From positions 1 through 37,662 of the forward strand of contig JANMZR010000224.1 in assembly GCA_031383555.1 (NCBI GenBank): a stretch of DNA of 37,662 bases, in the 5' to 3' direction. This stretch comes from JANMZR01 sp031383555. Its GTDB lineage: Bacteria; Bacteroidota; Bacteroidia; Cytophagales; Spirosomataceae. How positions within the stretch are numbered: position 1 is the first letter of the stretch; each line of letters begins with the position of its first letter. The notes below the pieces were generated by a model. It did no database searches and was not told the DNA's origin. It saw nothing but the letters and a program-made list of their open reading frames with translations. Shown piece by piece: positions 1-7,778 of this stretch. Both the position numbers and the translations under genes were made by a program.

Positions 1-1
1 T

Positions 2-136
2 TTTGGGAATACATTTGATGATAGGTTTAACAACGGTTTTTATGGCAACAGGTATTATGGTTCTGCTACCGATTATTATCTTTTTCGGTCATTAGTGGTA
101 TTGCTTTGTGTCGTTTTCCGTGGTCAATTCTGGTAA
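2..136 (+). pseudogene. 3' remnant of an unknown Gly/Asn/Tyr-rich protein gene
   Basis: An open frame enters from the left edge and runs to a TAA at 134-136. Its first ~25 codons read as a Gly/Asn/Tyr/Arg-rich stretch (for example NNGFYGNRYYGS), typical of low-complexity secreted or surface proteins and unlike a random antisense frame. After about position 75 the frame runs antisense through the methyltransferase gene and is probably not native. I take the original gene to be broken near 66-78. I do not recognise the family, and the remainder lies outside the window. Confidence 0.35.
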
Positions 137-878
137 ACCAACAAGAATTCCCAAGCCTCGTATAATTACCTACATAACCTAGTTTTTCTGCTTTTTGTCT
201 ATCTTTTTCATCTATTTCTGTACTATCTGGTACAGCAAAAACCATATCGCTACTGTTTCCTGTAGCACCTAACCAAACTTTATTTTCTTTAATGAGAGAA
301 AAAACTTCTCTATATGTTATTGCATTCATACTGCCGATAATTACAAATTGTTTATTTGCTTCCATTATCCATTGCAAAAATTCTCGGAATAATGAGAATG
401 GTGGATTTGTAATTATTATGTCTGCTTCGTCCCGAAGTTTTTTTATCTCTTCGCTTTTAAAATCTCCATCCCCTTTTAAATAAGTCCATTCTAAATCATT
501 TACATCAATTTTTCCATCTCCACTTTTGTCGTGAGTTAGTGTAAAAATTTTTCCGTTAACAACTGTTTTTGTTGTGTCAAATTGTGGGGCGGCAGTTTCA
601 AAAAGTGTTGGTTGGTATTTTATTTTTAAACTTTTGCTATCAGGTGCATAGCTTGTACTTATAAGTTTTTTGAGTTTTAGACGTTCAAAGTTTTGTGCAA
701 AAAACTTGGTAAAGTTGCTCCATTCGGGGTCGTCGCAAGGCAACAAAATAGTTTTATCTTTAAAAGTATTAGGATTAAAATCCAAATAAGCCATTATCTC
801 TTTTTCAATATCGAGGTATTGAGTGTAGAATTCGTCATTTTTTGCATTTTTCGCCTGTGTAAGATTGCTATTTGCCAT
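66..878 (-). CDS. EcoRI-type adenine-specific DNA methyltransferase, C-terminally truncated
   Basis: The 270-residue protein resembles the EcoRI adenine methylase family (Pfam EcoRI_methylase). These enzymes transfer a methyl group from S-adenosylmethionine to adenine N6 in DNA. The N-terminus has the family's NDEFYTQ segment (14-20), then LLPCDDPEWSNF (45-56), and the catalytic NPPF motif is at 158-161. Residues 117-131 form an EF-hand-like acidic loop (DKSGDGKIDVNDLE). The C-terminal part keeps CWFTRIDHGKRH, but the frame stops about 17 residues later, where family members, usually above 300 residues, continue. None of the three minus frames beyond the stop restores the missing part. No partner endonuclease is visible. 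A 3' deletion or recombination joined this gene to unrelated DNA, so activity is doubtful. Confidence 0.8.
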   Translation of the reverse strand: MANSNLTQAKNAKNDEFYTQYLDIEKEIMAYLDFNPNTFKDKTILLPCDDPEWSNFTKFFAQNFERLKLKKLISTSYAPDSKSLKIKYQPTLFETAAPQFDTTKTVVNGKIFTLTHDKSGDGKIDVNDLEWTYLKGDGDFKSEEIKKLRDEADIIITNPPFSLFREFLQWIMEANKQFVIIGSMNAITYREVFSLIKENKVWLGATGNSSDMVFAVPDSTEIDEKDRQKAEKLGYVGNYTRLGNSCWFTRIDHGKRHKAIPLMTEKDNNR

Positions 879-951
879 TTATTTTGTCAGTTAGTTAAGT
901 CGCAAATTTACAATTTTAATTTCTGTAATTTTTACGGTTTGTCAATTTGTA

Positions 952-1172
952 TAGGGCGTCCAATAAAATAGCCGATAACTAAAAAGTATTGCCGATGTGG
1001 TGGGATTTGAAAAATTGTCAGCCCGTAACATCAGCTCATACATGTATTAAAAGCTAAGGAATATTACAAATGTTCAGTCGGTTTCCGTCAGCCTTGAACT
1101 AATGCCAAATAGTGAATTAAAAGCTGATGTTTATTCCGTTTGCCACCATATTGGCGATAAACTGTAGGGCGT
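952..1172 (-). repeat. Imperfect palindromic spacer between accessory genes, attC-like
   Basis: This spacer folds as a long imperfect hairpin. The outer arms are 987-1003 and 1143-1159 (14 of 17 bases complementary). The inner arms are 1027-1036 (AACATCAGCT) and 1122-1131 (AGCTGATGTT), perfectly complementary. The octamer TAGGGCGT occurs at both ends (952-959 and 1165-1172). A 16-base block (1084-1099) recurs with one mismatch at 35582-35597, followed in both places by AAAAGCTGAT. It begins just after the HEPN stop codon. The layout recalls integron attC sites (RYYYAAC, hairpin, GTTRRRY), but the terminal cores only partly match, and no integrase is in the window. No coding frame is convincing here. 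Confidence 0.5.
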
Positions 1173-1178
1173 AGTTTT

Positions 1179-1679
1179 TTATAGTCTATTAAGTTCTGTT
1201 TCAACATTTGTCAAAATTGGATAAAGTGAATTTAAGTATGTCCGCATTGATGAAGGTGCTTGATATGTCATAGTTATACCAAGGAAAGTTGTATGTGCCG
1301 CTCTTCGCCTAAGTGCCCACAATGAACTTAATTGGTCTCTTAATATTTGAAAATGTCCTGCATTTTTAAGTTTATTTTCAAATATTTCAGCTTCTTTATA
1401 GCCAATTAATTTAATAATCATAGGTCTAAAATGATTAACATAATCAAATCCATATGTTTTCTCAATAACATAAGTTTCAATTTCATCTTTATATTGTTGG
1501 TCAACTAATTTCACTTCAGCGAACCCCTTTATTATTTCGTCTTGAACAAGTTCCAACCATCCGCATAATTCCAAAAGTGCTAACTTAGAGTAATAATCTT
1601 TATGATTTGGATTTGTTGGATTGTCATAAAGTGTTTGAAGCTCTATCAACAAATCTTCAATTGGTTGTTTTGCTTTCAT
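1179..1679 (-). CDS. HEPN-domain protein, putative ribonuclease effector
   Basis: The 166-residue, mostly helical protein carries RRRAAH at 124-129, which fits the R-x4-H signature of HEPN-superfamily RNases in its expected place before the last helix. It follows the DUF262 gene with only 3 bp between stop and start, so the two are probably translationally coupled. HEPN proteins of the MAE_28990 / RiboL-PSP type are known partners of DUF262 proteins in predicted defence or toxin operons. I infer that it cleaves RNA when released or activated by its DUF262 partner. The exact HEPN subfamily is unassigned. Confidence 0.7.
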   Translation of the reverse strand: MKAKQPIEDLLIELQTLYDNPTNPNHKDYYSKLALLELCGWLELVQDEIIKGFAEVKLVDQQYKDEIETYVIEKTYGFDYVNHFRPMIIKLIGYKEAEIFENKLKNAGHFQILRDQLSSLWALRRRAAHTTFLGITMTYQAPSSMRTYLNSLYPILTNVETELNRL

Positions 1680-1682
1680 ATA

Positions 1683-2750
1683 TTATTGTGCAAAGCAAGT
1701 TTTTGAAGCAATTAATCTTTGATTTACCTTTTCTCTTGCTGCAAGTCCTTCTTTTAAATTCAAAATACTATATTCATCAAGTTCCTTGAAGTTGGAAAAT
1801 AAAAGCTTTATTTTTTCTGTTGTCTCCAACTTCAACTTTTCTAAGTTTTGTGAAACTCCATAAAGTAATCCTTCCAAAAATGTTTTTCCAAGAGAAGTTA
1901 TAGGTTTATTATCAAAAATTATATCATAAATTATGTTTAAAGTTTCATTGTAAAATTTTGTTTTGATTAAAATTTTCTCGTCGGATAAATCCCTATTTTC
2001 AAACATAAAGTCATTAAGGAATTTTGATAATTTGCCATTATATGCTTGAAAATTATCGTTAAATGCGAAGAACCTTAGAATTAATTCTTCATTTGCAAAT
2101 CTTGATTTAAGACCAAATGCTTTTTTAGTTTCACTTGATTTTGCCAATACTTTTAAAAGCAAATTAAAATTACCATTATAAATACAATTTCTAATTTCTT
2201 GATTATTCAATTTTACTCCACCGGAATTTAATCTGTGGAAAATTGTAAATAAGTATTCGTTATGTGTTTTTTTGGAATAGTCGCATCGAATAACTGTTAC
2301 TGGTATCATCACATTTTGAACTCTTTCAAAAAGTTCTTTAGATTTTGTTTTGATTGTGTGAACAGTCTTACCTGAAAGTTTGTCGTCTATATCATCAAGT
2401 TCGGATAGTTTCCATTCATCATCTGAAAGGAAATTGATTATACTATTCATTCTTTGTAAACCATCAATTATAAGTCTTTTGTCCGTTTTATAATCAAGAC
2501 TAATACACATACTAGGAATAGGCAGTTGTTTCGTTAAGCTATCTATGAATCTAGTTTGATCTGGTTTAGACCAAACAATATCTCTTTGAAAATCAGGTTG
2601 AATGTCTAATTGTTTAGAAACATAAAGTCTAAGTAAGTCAGCACAAGAACGTAATTCATTAAAAGCAACAATGTCTGATGGTGGTAATTCGTTTGAACTG
2701 TCAGAATAACTAAGATTGTCTTCGAGTTCTTTTATGTTTTTGTCTGTCAT
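1683..2750 (-). CDS. DUF262 (GmrS-like, ParB-fold) protein
   Basis: The 355-residue protein has the DUF262 hallmarks: DFQRDIVW at 53-60 and IDGLQRMNSI from 95, which correspond to the xxQRxxVW and DGxQR nucleotide-binding or nuclease motifs of the ParB/sulfiredoxin fold. In GmrSD type IV restriction enzymes this domain is fused to or paired with a DUF1524 HNH nuclease. That domain is absent here, and a HEPN gene follows instead. The likely role is an NTP-dependent sensor or regulator of the HEPN effector in an anti-phage module. An AT-rich 158-bp leader separates it from the next upstream gene and contains GTTGGGCG (minus strand, near 2782-2790), a possible cassette boundary. Confidence 0.8.
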   Translation of the reverse strand: MTDKNIKELEDNLSYSDSSNELPPSDIVAFNELRSCADLLRLYVSKQLDIQPDFQRDIVWSKPDQTRFIDSLTKQLPIPSMCISLDYKTDKRLIIDGLQRMNSIINFLSDDEWKLSELDDIDDKLSGKTVHTIKTKSKELFERVQNVMIPVTVIRCDYSKKTHNEYLFTIFHRLNSGGVKLNNQEIRNCIYNGNFNLLLKVLAKSSETKKAFGLKSRFANEELILRFFAFNDNFQAYNGKLSKFLNDFMFENRDLSDEKILIKTKFYNETLNIIYDIIFDNKPITSLGKTFLEGLLYGVSQNLEKLKLETTEKIKLLFSNFKELDEYSILNLKEGLAAREKVNQRLIASKTCFAQ

Positions 2751-2908
2751 TTTATTCTTTTAGGTGTTTTTTAAAAATTACGCCCAACTATTAACTATAA
2801 GCGTATATATGTTTTAGTTTTTGTATTTAATTGCACTTTACCGCTAAAGTATTGAACTTTTGATATAGTAAATATTTTATTCTGAATTTTTCTAAAATTT
2901 TCAAAACC

Positions 2909-3895
2909 TCAATCCTCAGGATAAATCACCCCAACCTGCTTTCTCACTTCTTCCATAATATTCATTAATTCTTGGCTGAAGTCGAGGGTTAAAAGGTTGT
3001 TTTCGGTTCGCCCTTCTGCAAGGCAGCGTTGTACATCGGCAGCCTCATAGCAATAACCAAAGCCAAGCCTTTCCACCTCATAAAAAACAGGCTCTTCACC
3101 TTTAACTGTAAGGGTAATTCCTTTGGCTTCATGAAACCTGCTGTGCATATGTATTTGTCCGTTTTCCCCAAAAATTGTGCAAACAGTATTGGTTTCAGTG
3201 GCTACCGTCGAGTAAAGGCTGGCCGTAGCACCAGACTCATAGTTAAAAGCCATAGTACAATTCACATCAATGCCCGTAACCGCTAGGGTGCCAACTGCTT
3301 TGATTGTTTTAGGATTGCCCAATAATAACTTTGAAATAAAAAGTGGATACAAACCGATATCCATGATGGAGCCGCCTGTCAATTTAATATTATACATACG
3401 ACCTTCCAAGTCATAAGGGGCTTTAAAGCCAAAATCAGCAGCGATGTGTACAATTTTCCCAATAACGCCAGACTCCAATATTTCAAATACTTTTTTTACG
3501 GAAGGGTGAAATCTCGTCCAAATGGCCTCTTGCAAAAATATTTTTTTTGATCTGGCTAAATTCACCATCTCATCCAATTGTCTTGAATTCACAGCAAAAG
3601 CTTTTTCACAAAGCACTGGTATTCCTGCATTAAGGCACATTAAAGTATTGGAATAGTGCTCTGAATGCGGTGTGGCAATATAAATAACATCCAAATCGGG
3701 GCAATTAACAATTTCCTCGTAACTTCCATAGGCATGTTTAGCTCCATATTCTTTAGCAAAAGTCGCTGCCCTATCCAAATTTCTTGATGCCACAGCATGC
3801 AAACGAGCGTTTGACACAAATTGCAAATCATTCGCAAACTTTTTTGCAATTCCTCCAGGAGCAATTATACCCCAATTATATATTTTATTATTCAT
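2909..3895 (-). CDS. Gfo/Idh/MocA family NAD(P)-dependent oxidoreductase
   Basis: The 328-residue length is normal for the family. The N-terminal Rossmann fold starts at residue 9 with GIIAPGGIAKKFA. The catalytic-site EKP motif appears as CEKAFAVN (96-103), with Ala in place of Pro, which is also found in dihydrodiol-dehydrogenase-like members. The second-domain motif GGSIMDIGLYP is at 174-184. Such enzymes oxidise or reduce sugars, inositols or trans-dihydrodiols with NAD(P)H in the cytoplasm, and the substrate cannot be read from sequence. It appears to be a single-gene unit, with AT-rich flanks on both sides. Confidence 0.88.
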   Translation of the reverse strand: MNNKIYNWGIIAPGGIAKKFANDLQFVSNARLHAVASRNLDRAATFAKEYGAKHAYGSYEEIVNCPDLDVIYIATPHSEHYSNTLMCLNAGIPVLCEKAFAVNSRQLDEMVNLARSKKIFLQEAIWTRFHPSVKKVFEILESGVIGKIVHIAADFGFKAPYDLEGRMYNIKLTGGSIMDIGLYPLFISKLLLGNPKTIKAVGTLAVTGIDVNCTMAFNYESGATASLYSTVATETNTVCTIFGENGQIHMHSRFHEAKGITLTVKGEEPVFYEVERLGFGYCYEAADVQRCLAEGRTENNLLTLDFSQELMNIMEEVRKQVGVIYPED

Positions 3896-3975
3896 TTTAC
3901 GAATTTAAGATTAAATAAATTTTAACACGAATTGCATGAACTGATTACTTTTTGATTATTAAAAATGAATTATTT

Positions 3976-4572
3976 CTATTCAATATCTAAATTATCACCC
4001 TTTTTTGAATACCTAACTTGAAGGCCCGGAGCCAATTTCACAGAAACATCTTTTAAAACTAAATCCAATCCATTTTTCAATTTCCATGAATTCTCCCTCA
4101 TGGTTTTTGATGATTTACCATGTTTTTTAGAAAATATTCCAGCCAATTGCTCAAACAATAAGGAAACATCTGCTTCATTATTCAGGTAAATATCTAAATT
4201 TAAGCCTTTTACAATTTTACCATTATGATAATATTGAATGTCAACAAATTCATCATTTGAATTGTTGAAATATTGAGTAAAGGAGTAGAAGTTCGACGCT
4301 GAATCGGACGGCTCAAGCGTTTCAGCGGCTAAGGCTTCGCTCAATTTTTTGCCAATACTTTGAGACCTTTCACCTTTATTTGAATTTAAAATTAGGCTTG
4401 GCAGGTCATTAGACATGGATGACGGAGCGACAACATCGGTAATAGTATCTCCCTTTTCAATTGAGGTAGAATCCGTAACTTCTGTTGAATTATTGCTTGT
4501 ACAGGCCTGAAAGCCAAATACTAGTATAAAAAAAAGGCAGAAAACTAAAAGTTGTTTTTTGATTGAATGCAT
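3976..4572 (-). CDS. Hypothetical lipoprotein
   Basis: This 198-residue protein starts with a basic n-region, a hydrophobic stretch and a lipobox ending FQAC (Cys about 24), so it should be exported and lipidated. A Ser/Thr-rich linker follows, then a compact domain (about 75-198) with no motif I recognise. It sits alone between the oxidoreductase and a repeat-bearing intergenic region. Its function is unknown. Confidence 0.7.
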   Translation of the reverse strand: MHSIKKQLLVFCLFFILVFGFQACTSNNSTEVTDSTSIEKGDTITDVVAPSSMSNDLPSLILNSNKGERSQSIGKKLSEALAAETLEPSDSASNFYSFTQYFNNSNDEFVDIQYYHNGKIVKGLNLDIYLNNEADVSLLFEQLAGIFSKKHGKSSKTMRENSWKLKNGLDLVLKDVSVKLAPGLQVRYSKKGDNLDIE

Positions 4573-4639
4573 AAAAGATGATTTATATTTATAATGTAAA
4601 AAGGGATTTATATAGTAATTAGTTATTAATTAATGTTAC

Positions 4640-4830
4640 ACAAGAAAAAATAAAAACCCACCCCGCCGACTGCGTCAGGCACCCCTCCAAGGAGGGGATT
4701 TCCCAAAGCTGTGGCAAATCCTTCCTTTGGATAAGCGAACACAAAGTGCGAAACTTACAAGCGAAGCTCTGGCATGCTGGCGTAGCCGCATGACGGAAGG
4801 GGTAATTTTGTGATAATAAAAAAAGTTCGT
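4640..4830. repeat. GC-rich intergenic repeat with a CCCCTCC/GGAGGGG hairpin
   Basis: This block of higher GC lies in the 410-bp gap 4573-4983 between two lipoprotein genes. It contains a tight hairpin, CCCCTCC (4682-4688) and GGAGGGG (4691-4697) with a 2-nt loop, followed by a GC-richer segment to about 4800. An open frame across it (4675-4887, minus) looks non-coding. Similar GGAGGGG hairpin elements are common between genes in Bacteroidota. The rest of the gap is AT-rich and shows nothing else. Confidence 0.5.
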
Positions 4831-4983
4831 AACATCAGTCGTTAAAATTAACATAAAAAAAAGTAAAAAAGGAAGCAACCTTAACAAAATATTTTACGTT
4901 AGATTATTAATATTAATTCAAGAATTATGGATTTGAAAAAAATGACAAATATAAGATTTACCATTACTAAAAAGGTAATTAAA

Positions 4984-5607
4984 ATGAAATTAATGCCGCA
5001 AATTAAATTGCTTGCCCTTTCACTTTTATTGCTTTCATGCTTCGATTCTGACCCCTTAAAAAATTATAAAACCGACGACTCACGCATGTATATTAGTAAT
5101 TACGATAAAAAAATAAACTACAAATCTTATGAAACGTTTCATGTGGTTGATTCAGTTTTTATACTAAATGAAAACCAGGTTAGGGTGTCAACCAGAGCTA
5201 GTAATGCTACTTTTATAAATATATTTAAACAAAACTTGGAAATAAAAAAATACAAATATGTTGGTAAAAACGAAAACCCTGACCTCGGAATAATTATTTC
5301 CAGAGTAAATAAATCTAAAATTGGCTTTAAATCACCTTCCAATAGCTATTTCAATACATTTTGGAATTTTCCACAATTTGATGAAGAAGGTTTTGAATAC
5401 CCAGGTTATTATACCAATTATGAAATAGGTGATACCATTTGGAATATTGAAGTGGTTGATTTAAAAAATGTAAAAACAAATAGAAAGCTAAATGTTGTTT
5501 GGAATGTGCAAATAAGAGGTGAGGGCGTTTTTGATGAAGATAATTTTGCCTATATTTTAGATAAAACTTTTGAAATATCAACTTTTTTAGGAAATGAAAA
5601 TAAATAA
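4984..5607 (+). CDS. Lipoprotein, DUF4136-like
   Basis: I chose the ATG at 4984 rather than 4927. It gives a proper lipoprotein signal (MKLMPQIKLLALSLLLLSC, lipid-modified Cys 19), whereas the upstream start adds a charged leader. The mature part, with periodic strands and an acidic, aromatic segment in the middle (FWNFPQFDEEGFEYPGYY), resembles DUF4136 periplasmic lipoproteins of Bacteroidota, whose function is unknown. It overlaps the next gene by 14 bp, so the two form an operon and probably act together in the envelope. Confidence 0.7.
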   Translation: MKLMPQIKLLALSLLLLSCFDSDPLKNYKTDDSRMYISNYDKKINYKSYETFHVVDSVFILNENQVRVSTRASNATFINIFKQNLEIKKYKYVGKNENPDLGIIISRVNKSKIGFKSPSNSYFNTFWNFPQFDEEGFEYPGYYTNYEIGDTIWNIEVVDLKNVKTNRKLNVVWNVQIRGEGVFDEDNFAYILDKTFEISTFLGNENK

Positions 5608-6274
5608 ATACTTAATAAGCTGGCTACTAATTTTGTTTGGTGTTTCAGTGTTCAAAACTCAAGCGCAAAATATTGAAGATGAGGCACCTATTTTCAAAAG
5701 AATCAATCCATTAACAGTTCAGAAGTCCTTCCAATTTTCGGTAAGGCCTGGCTATTATACTCCTATCGAAGGCACAAGTTCGTATATAAATGAGGCTGGC
5801 ATTAAACCCATTGCAATTTCTTTTGAAATAGTGCAACCACAAAAATATTCAATTGGTTTCGATATTAACCAACAGTATTTTCAGCAATATAAACCAAGAG
5901 CCATTTATGATTACGCTGGGTCGATTATTTCTACGGCACAAATGAGAACGATCAATAACGTATCAGTTACTGGAAATTATTCTAGGTATTTTGCAAAAAT
6001 TGAAAACAAAATAAGACCTTATGCCCAAATGGGGGTGGGTATAATGCGAGTGGGCTATAATACTTATTGGGCTTATATTGAAGACAAAAAAATAAACTAT
6101 CGACCAACCATAGCACCTGCTTTTGGTATAAAAATAAATAGTGACCAAGAAAATAATTGGGTATTAGAAGCTAAAATAAAATATATATTTACGCCTTTCA
6201 AATATGATTTTATTTCAAGCGTAAACTATTTGGCTATTGACCTTGCTCTCGGCTTTCGATGGTGGGACGAATAA
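5594..6274 (+). CDS. Outer-membrane beta-barrel protein
   Basis: The 226-residue protein has an N-terminal signal peptide ending near TQAQ (about 25). It continues as alternating amphipathic strands rich in aromatic residues (FSVRPGYYTP, IRPYAQMGVGIMRVGY, IDLALGFRWW), the pattern of small 8-10-strand outer-membrane barrels. It starts inside the end of the upstream lipoprotein gene (14-bp overlap), so the two are co-translated. Function is unknown; a structural or porin-like role in the outer membrane is likely. Confidence 0.7.
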   Translation: MKINKYLISWLLILFGVSVFKTQAQNIEDEAPIFKRINPLTVQKSFQFSVRPGYYTPIEGTSSYINEAGIKPIAISFEIVQPQKYSIGFDINQQYFQQYKPRAIYDYAGSIISTAQMRTINNVSVTGNYSRYFAKIENKIRPYAQMGVGIMRVGYNTYWAYIEDKKINYRPTIAPAFGIKINSDQENNWVLEAKIKYIFTPFKYDFISSVNYLAIDLALGFRWWDE

Positions 6275-6279
6275 AATCG

Positions 6280-6301
6280 ATATCACATCATCATGTGATA
6301 T
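6280..6301. promoter_or_regulatory. Palindromic operator candidate upstream of the NarL-type regulator
   Basis: TATCACATCATCATGTGATA (6281-6300) is an inverted repeat with 8-bp perfect arms and a 4-bp centre, extending to 9-bp arms at 6280 and 6301. It ends about 50 bp before the response regulator start. A near-identical palindrome lies before the LytTR gene at 7061-7080. The size and symmetry fit a dimeric HTH regulator. Confidence 0.6.
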
Positions 6302-6349
6302 AAAAATTGCACAATTGTTAGTAAAATTGTAGTAAATTTTCAGCCCGAT

Positions 6350-6985
6350 ATGACAATCCGTATAGTTATTTATGAAGACAACCCCGATTTGAGAGATGGC
6401 CTCTCAGTTTTGTTGCGGGGTACAAGCGGATTTGAACTAGTTGGCGCCTTCCCCAATTGCCAAAATGTAGATTCTGAAATTTCAAATTTACTTCCCGATA
6501 TTGTACTAATGGATATTGATATGCCCATAGCAAATGGTATTCAGGGACTAAAAATAATTAAAGAAAAATACCCCCAAGTAAACGTTTTGATGCTCACGGT
6601 TTTTGAAGATAACGAACATATATTTGACGCAATATGCTCAGGTGCAGTTGGTTATATGCTAAAGAGAACGCCTCCTGCCAAGCTTTTAGAGGCTATTCAG
6701 GATGCGAATAATGGTGGCGCCCCAATGACCTCGACCATTGCCAGAAAAGTATTACAGATGCTACCCCCACAAAAGAAAATATTGGACAATGCCCATAATT
6801 TAACAGATAGAGAAAGAGAAATATTGAACCTATTAGTTAAAGGAAATAGCTATAAAATGATTGCCGATCAATGTTTTATTAGTATGGATACGGTACGATC
6901 ACACATAAAAAAAATATATGAAAAGCTTCATGTGCACTCACAAACTGAAGCGGTTGCCAAAGCAATACATAACCAAATAGTATAG
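6350..6985 (+). CDS. NarL/LuxR-family response regulator, orphan
   Basis: The 211-residue protein has a receiver domain (1-120) with the acidic pair E9-D10, phosphoacceptor D55 (IVLMD), T83 and K105. A LuxR-type HTH follows (about 148-210) with LTDREREIL and DTVRSHIKKIYEKL. It should bind DNA as a dimer after phosphorylation. No histidine kinase gene is adjacent, so it is an orphan here. The upstream palindrome (6280-6301) and its twin before the LytTR gene suggest autoregulation and control of the neighbour, which is inference. Confidence 0.92.
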   Translation: MTIRIVIYEDNPDLRDGLSVLLRGTSGFELVGAFPNCQNVDSEISNLLPDIVLMDIDMPIANGIQGLKIIKEKYPQVNVLMLTVFEDNEHIFDAICSGAVGYMLKRTPPAKLLEAIQDANNGGAPMTSTIARKVLQMLPPQKKILDNAHNLTDREREILNLLVKGNSYKMIADQCFISMDTVRSHIKKIYEKLHVHSQTEAVAKAIHNQIV

Positions 6986-7060
6986 TCGCCCTCAAATTTC
7001 CGGTATATTGGCCCCGGCCGTTTTAATTAAACCTTGTATTTTTAAAGCCCTTCGATTAAA

Positions 7061-7080
7061 TATCACATCAACATGTGATT
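7061..7080. promoter_or_regulatory. Second copy of the palindromic operator, upstream of the LytTR gene
   Basis: TATCACATCAACATGTGATT differs from the copy at 6281-6300 at only two positions, one of them in the central spacer. The arms ATCACAT and ATGTGAT are intact. It lies 82 bp before the LytTR start, leaving room for a promoter between them. The conservation of arms in two otherwise unlike intergenic regions argues for a shared binding protein. Confidence 0.6.
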
Positions 7081-7162
7081 GTGTACTATTTTAATTATCT
7101 CCAAATTTGCATTATAATATTTTAAATGGATTAATAGGAACCCTTTAAAAACCAAATTTAAA

Positions 7163-7582
7163 ATGCAAAATCATTTATCTATACCAATTAAAACTGTGAA
7201 TAATATGGACGTTATAAACAATAATTTTAAATTGAATGTCAACAATATTTGTTTGCCAGTTTGTTACAAAAAATCGATAAACATATCGACAGGTGATATT
7301 ATTCATTTGGAAGGACATAGCAATTACACCTTATTTTATTTTGCCAATGGCAAAACTCTCTTAGTGTCAAAAACTATGAAAGATTATATTGATAATTTGG
7401 ATGAGCATTTTGTGCGAATTCACAAGAAATTTGTAATTAATCTACGGTATCTCATACAATTCGATATTAAAGGAGAAATGACAGTTTTGTTAAAAGATGG
7501 AAAAAGAATTGCAATATCAAGAAGAAGAAAAAAGGAATTTTTAGAAAAAACTAGAAAAGTTTTTGGAAAAATGTTAGGCTGA
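7163..7582 (+). CDS. Stand-alone LytTR DNA-binding protein
   Basis: The 139-residue protein has a LytTR domain at about 40-137, with the family pattern IIHLEGHSNYTLFYFANGK, then FVRIHKKFVINLRYL and a basic C-terminal strand (RIAISRRRKKEFL). There is no receiver domain. Free LytTR proteins in Bacteroidota usually act as transcription factors with an unknown input. The N-terminal 40 residues are unstructured-looking, and a start at an inner Met (15) is possible. The gene is convergent with murF-alr. Confidence 0.85.
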   Translation: MQNHLSIPIKTVNNMDVINNNFKLNVNNICLPVCYKKSINISTGDIIHLEGHSNYTLFYFANGKTLLVSKTMKDYIDNLDEHFVRIHKKFVINLRYLIQFDIKGEMTVLLKDGKRIAISRRRKKEFLEKTRKVFGKMLG

Positions 7583-7714
7583 GCATGTTTAATTGAGAGT
7601 ATTTATTAAACGGTAACACCTTAAACTAAAAAAACATATCATAGTTTCCGTTTTCAATTAAAAAGGTAAACTAAAATTTATTGGTTCAGAAATTTTATAA
7701 GGTATCGCTTTTTA

Positions 7715-7778
7715 GAGCTCTTCTTTATTTTTATGTTATTAGCAAACTCAAATTATTTTTGGAGCTCTTCTTTATTTT
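7715..7778. repeat. Short direct repeats between the LytTR and murF-alr genes
   Basis: GAGCTCTTCTTTATTTT occurs at 7715-7731 and again at 7762-7778. The second copy overlaps the stop codon of murF-alr. The 47-bp period suggests a local duplication in the convergent gap. Function is unknown. Confidence 0.55.

Noticed and set aside
4675..4887. Minus-strand open frame of 70 codons
   Set aside because: It runs through the GGAGGGG-hairpin repeat, with low-complexity and cysteine/arginine-rich content; no protein-like features.
7010..7022. GGCCCCGGCC as terminator of the response regulator gene
   Set aside because: The stem is self-complementary only over 4 bp arms and the following T-run is short.
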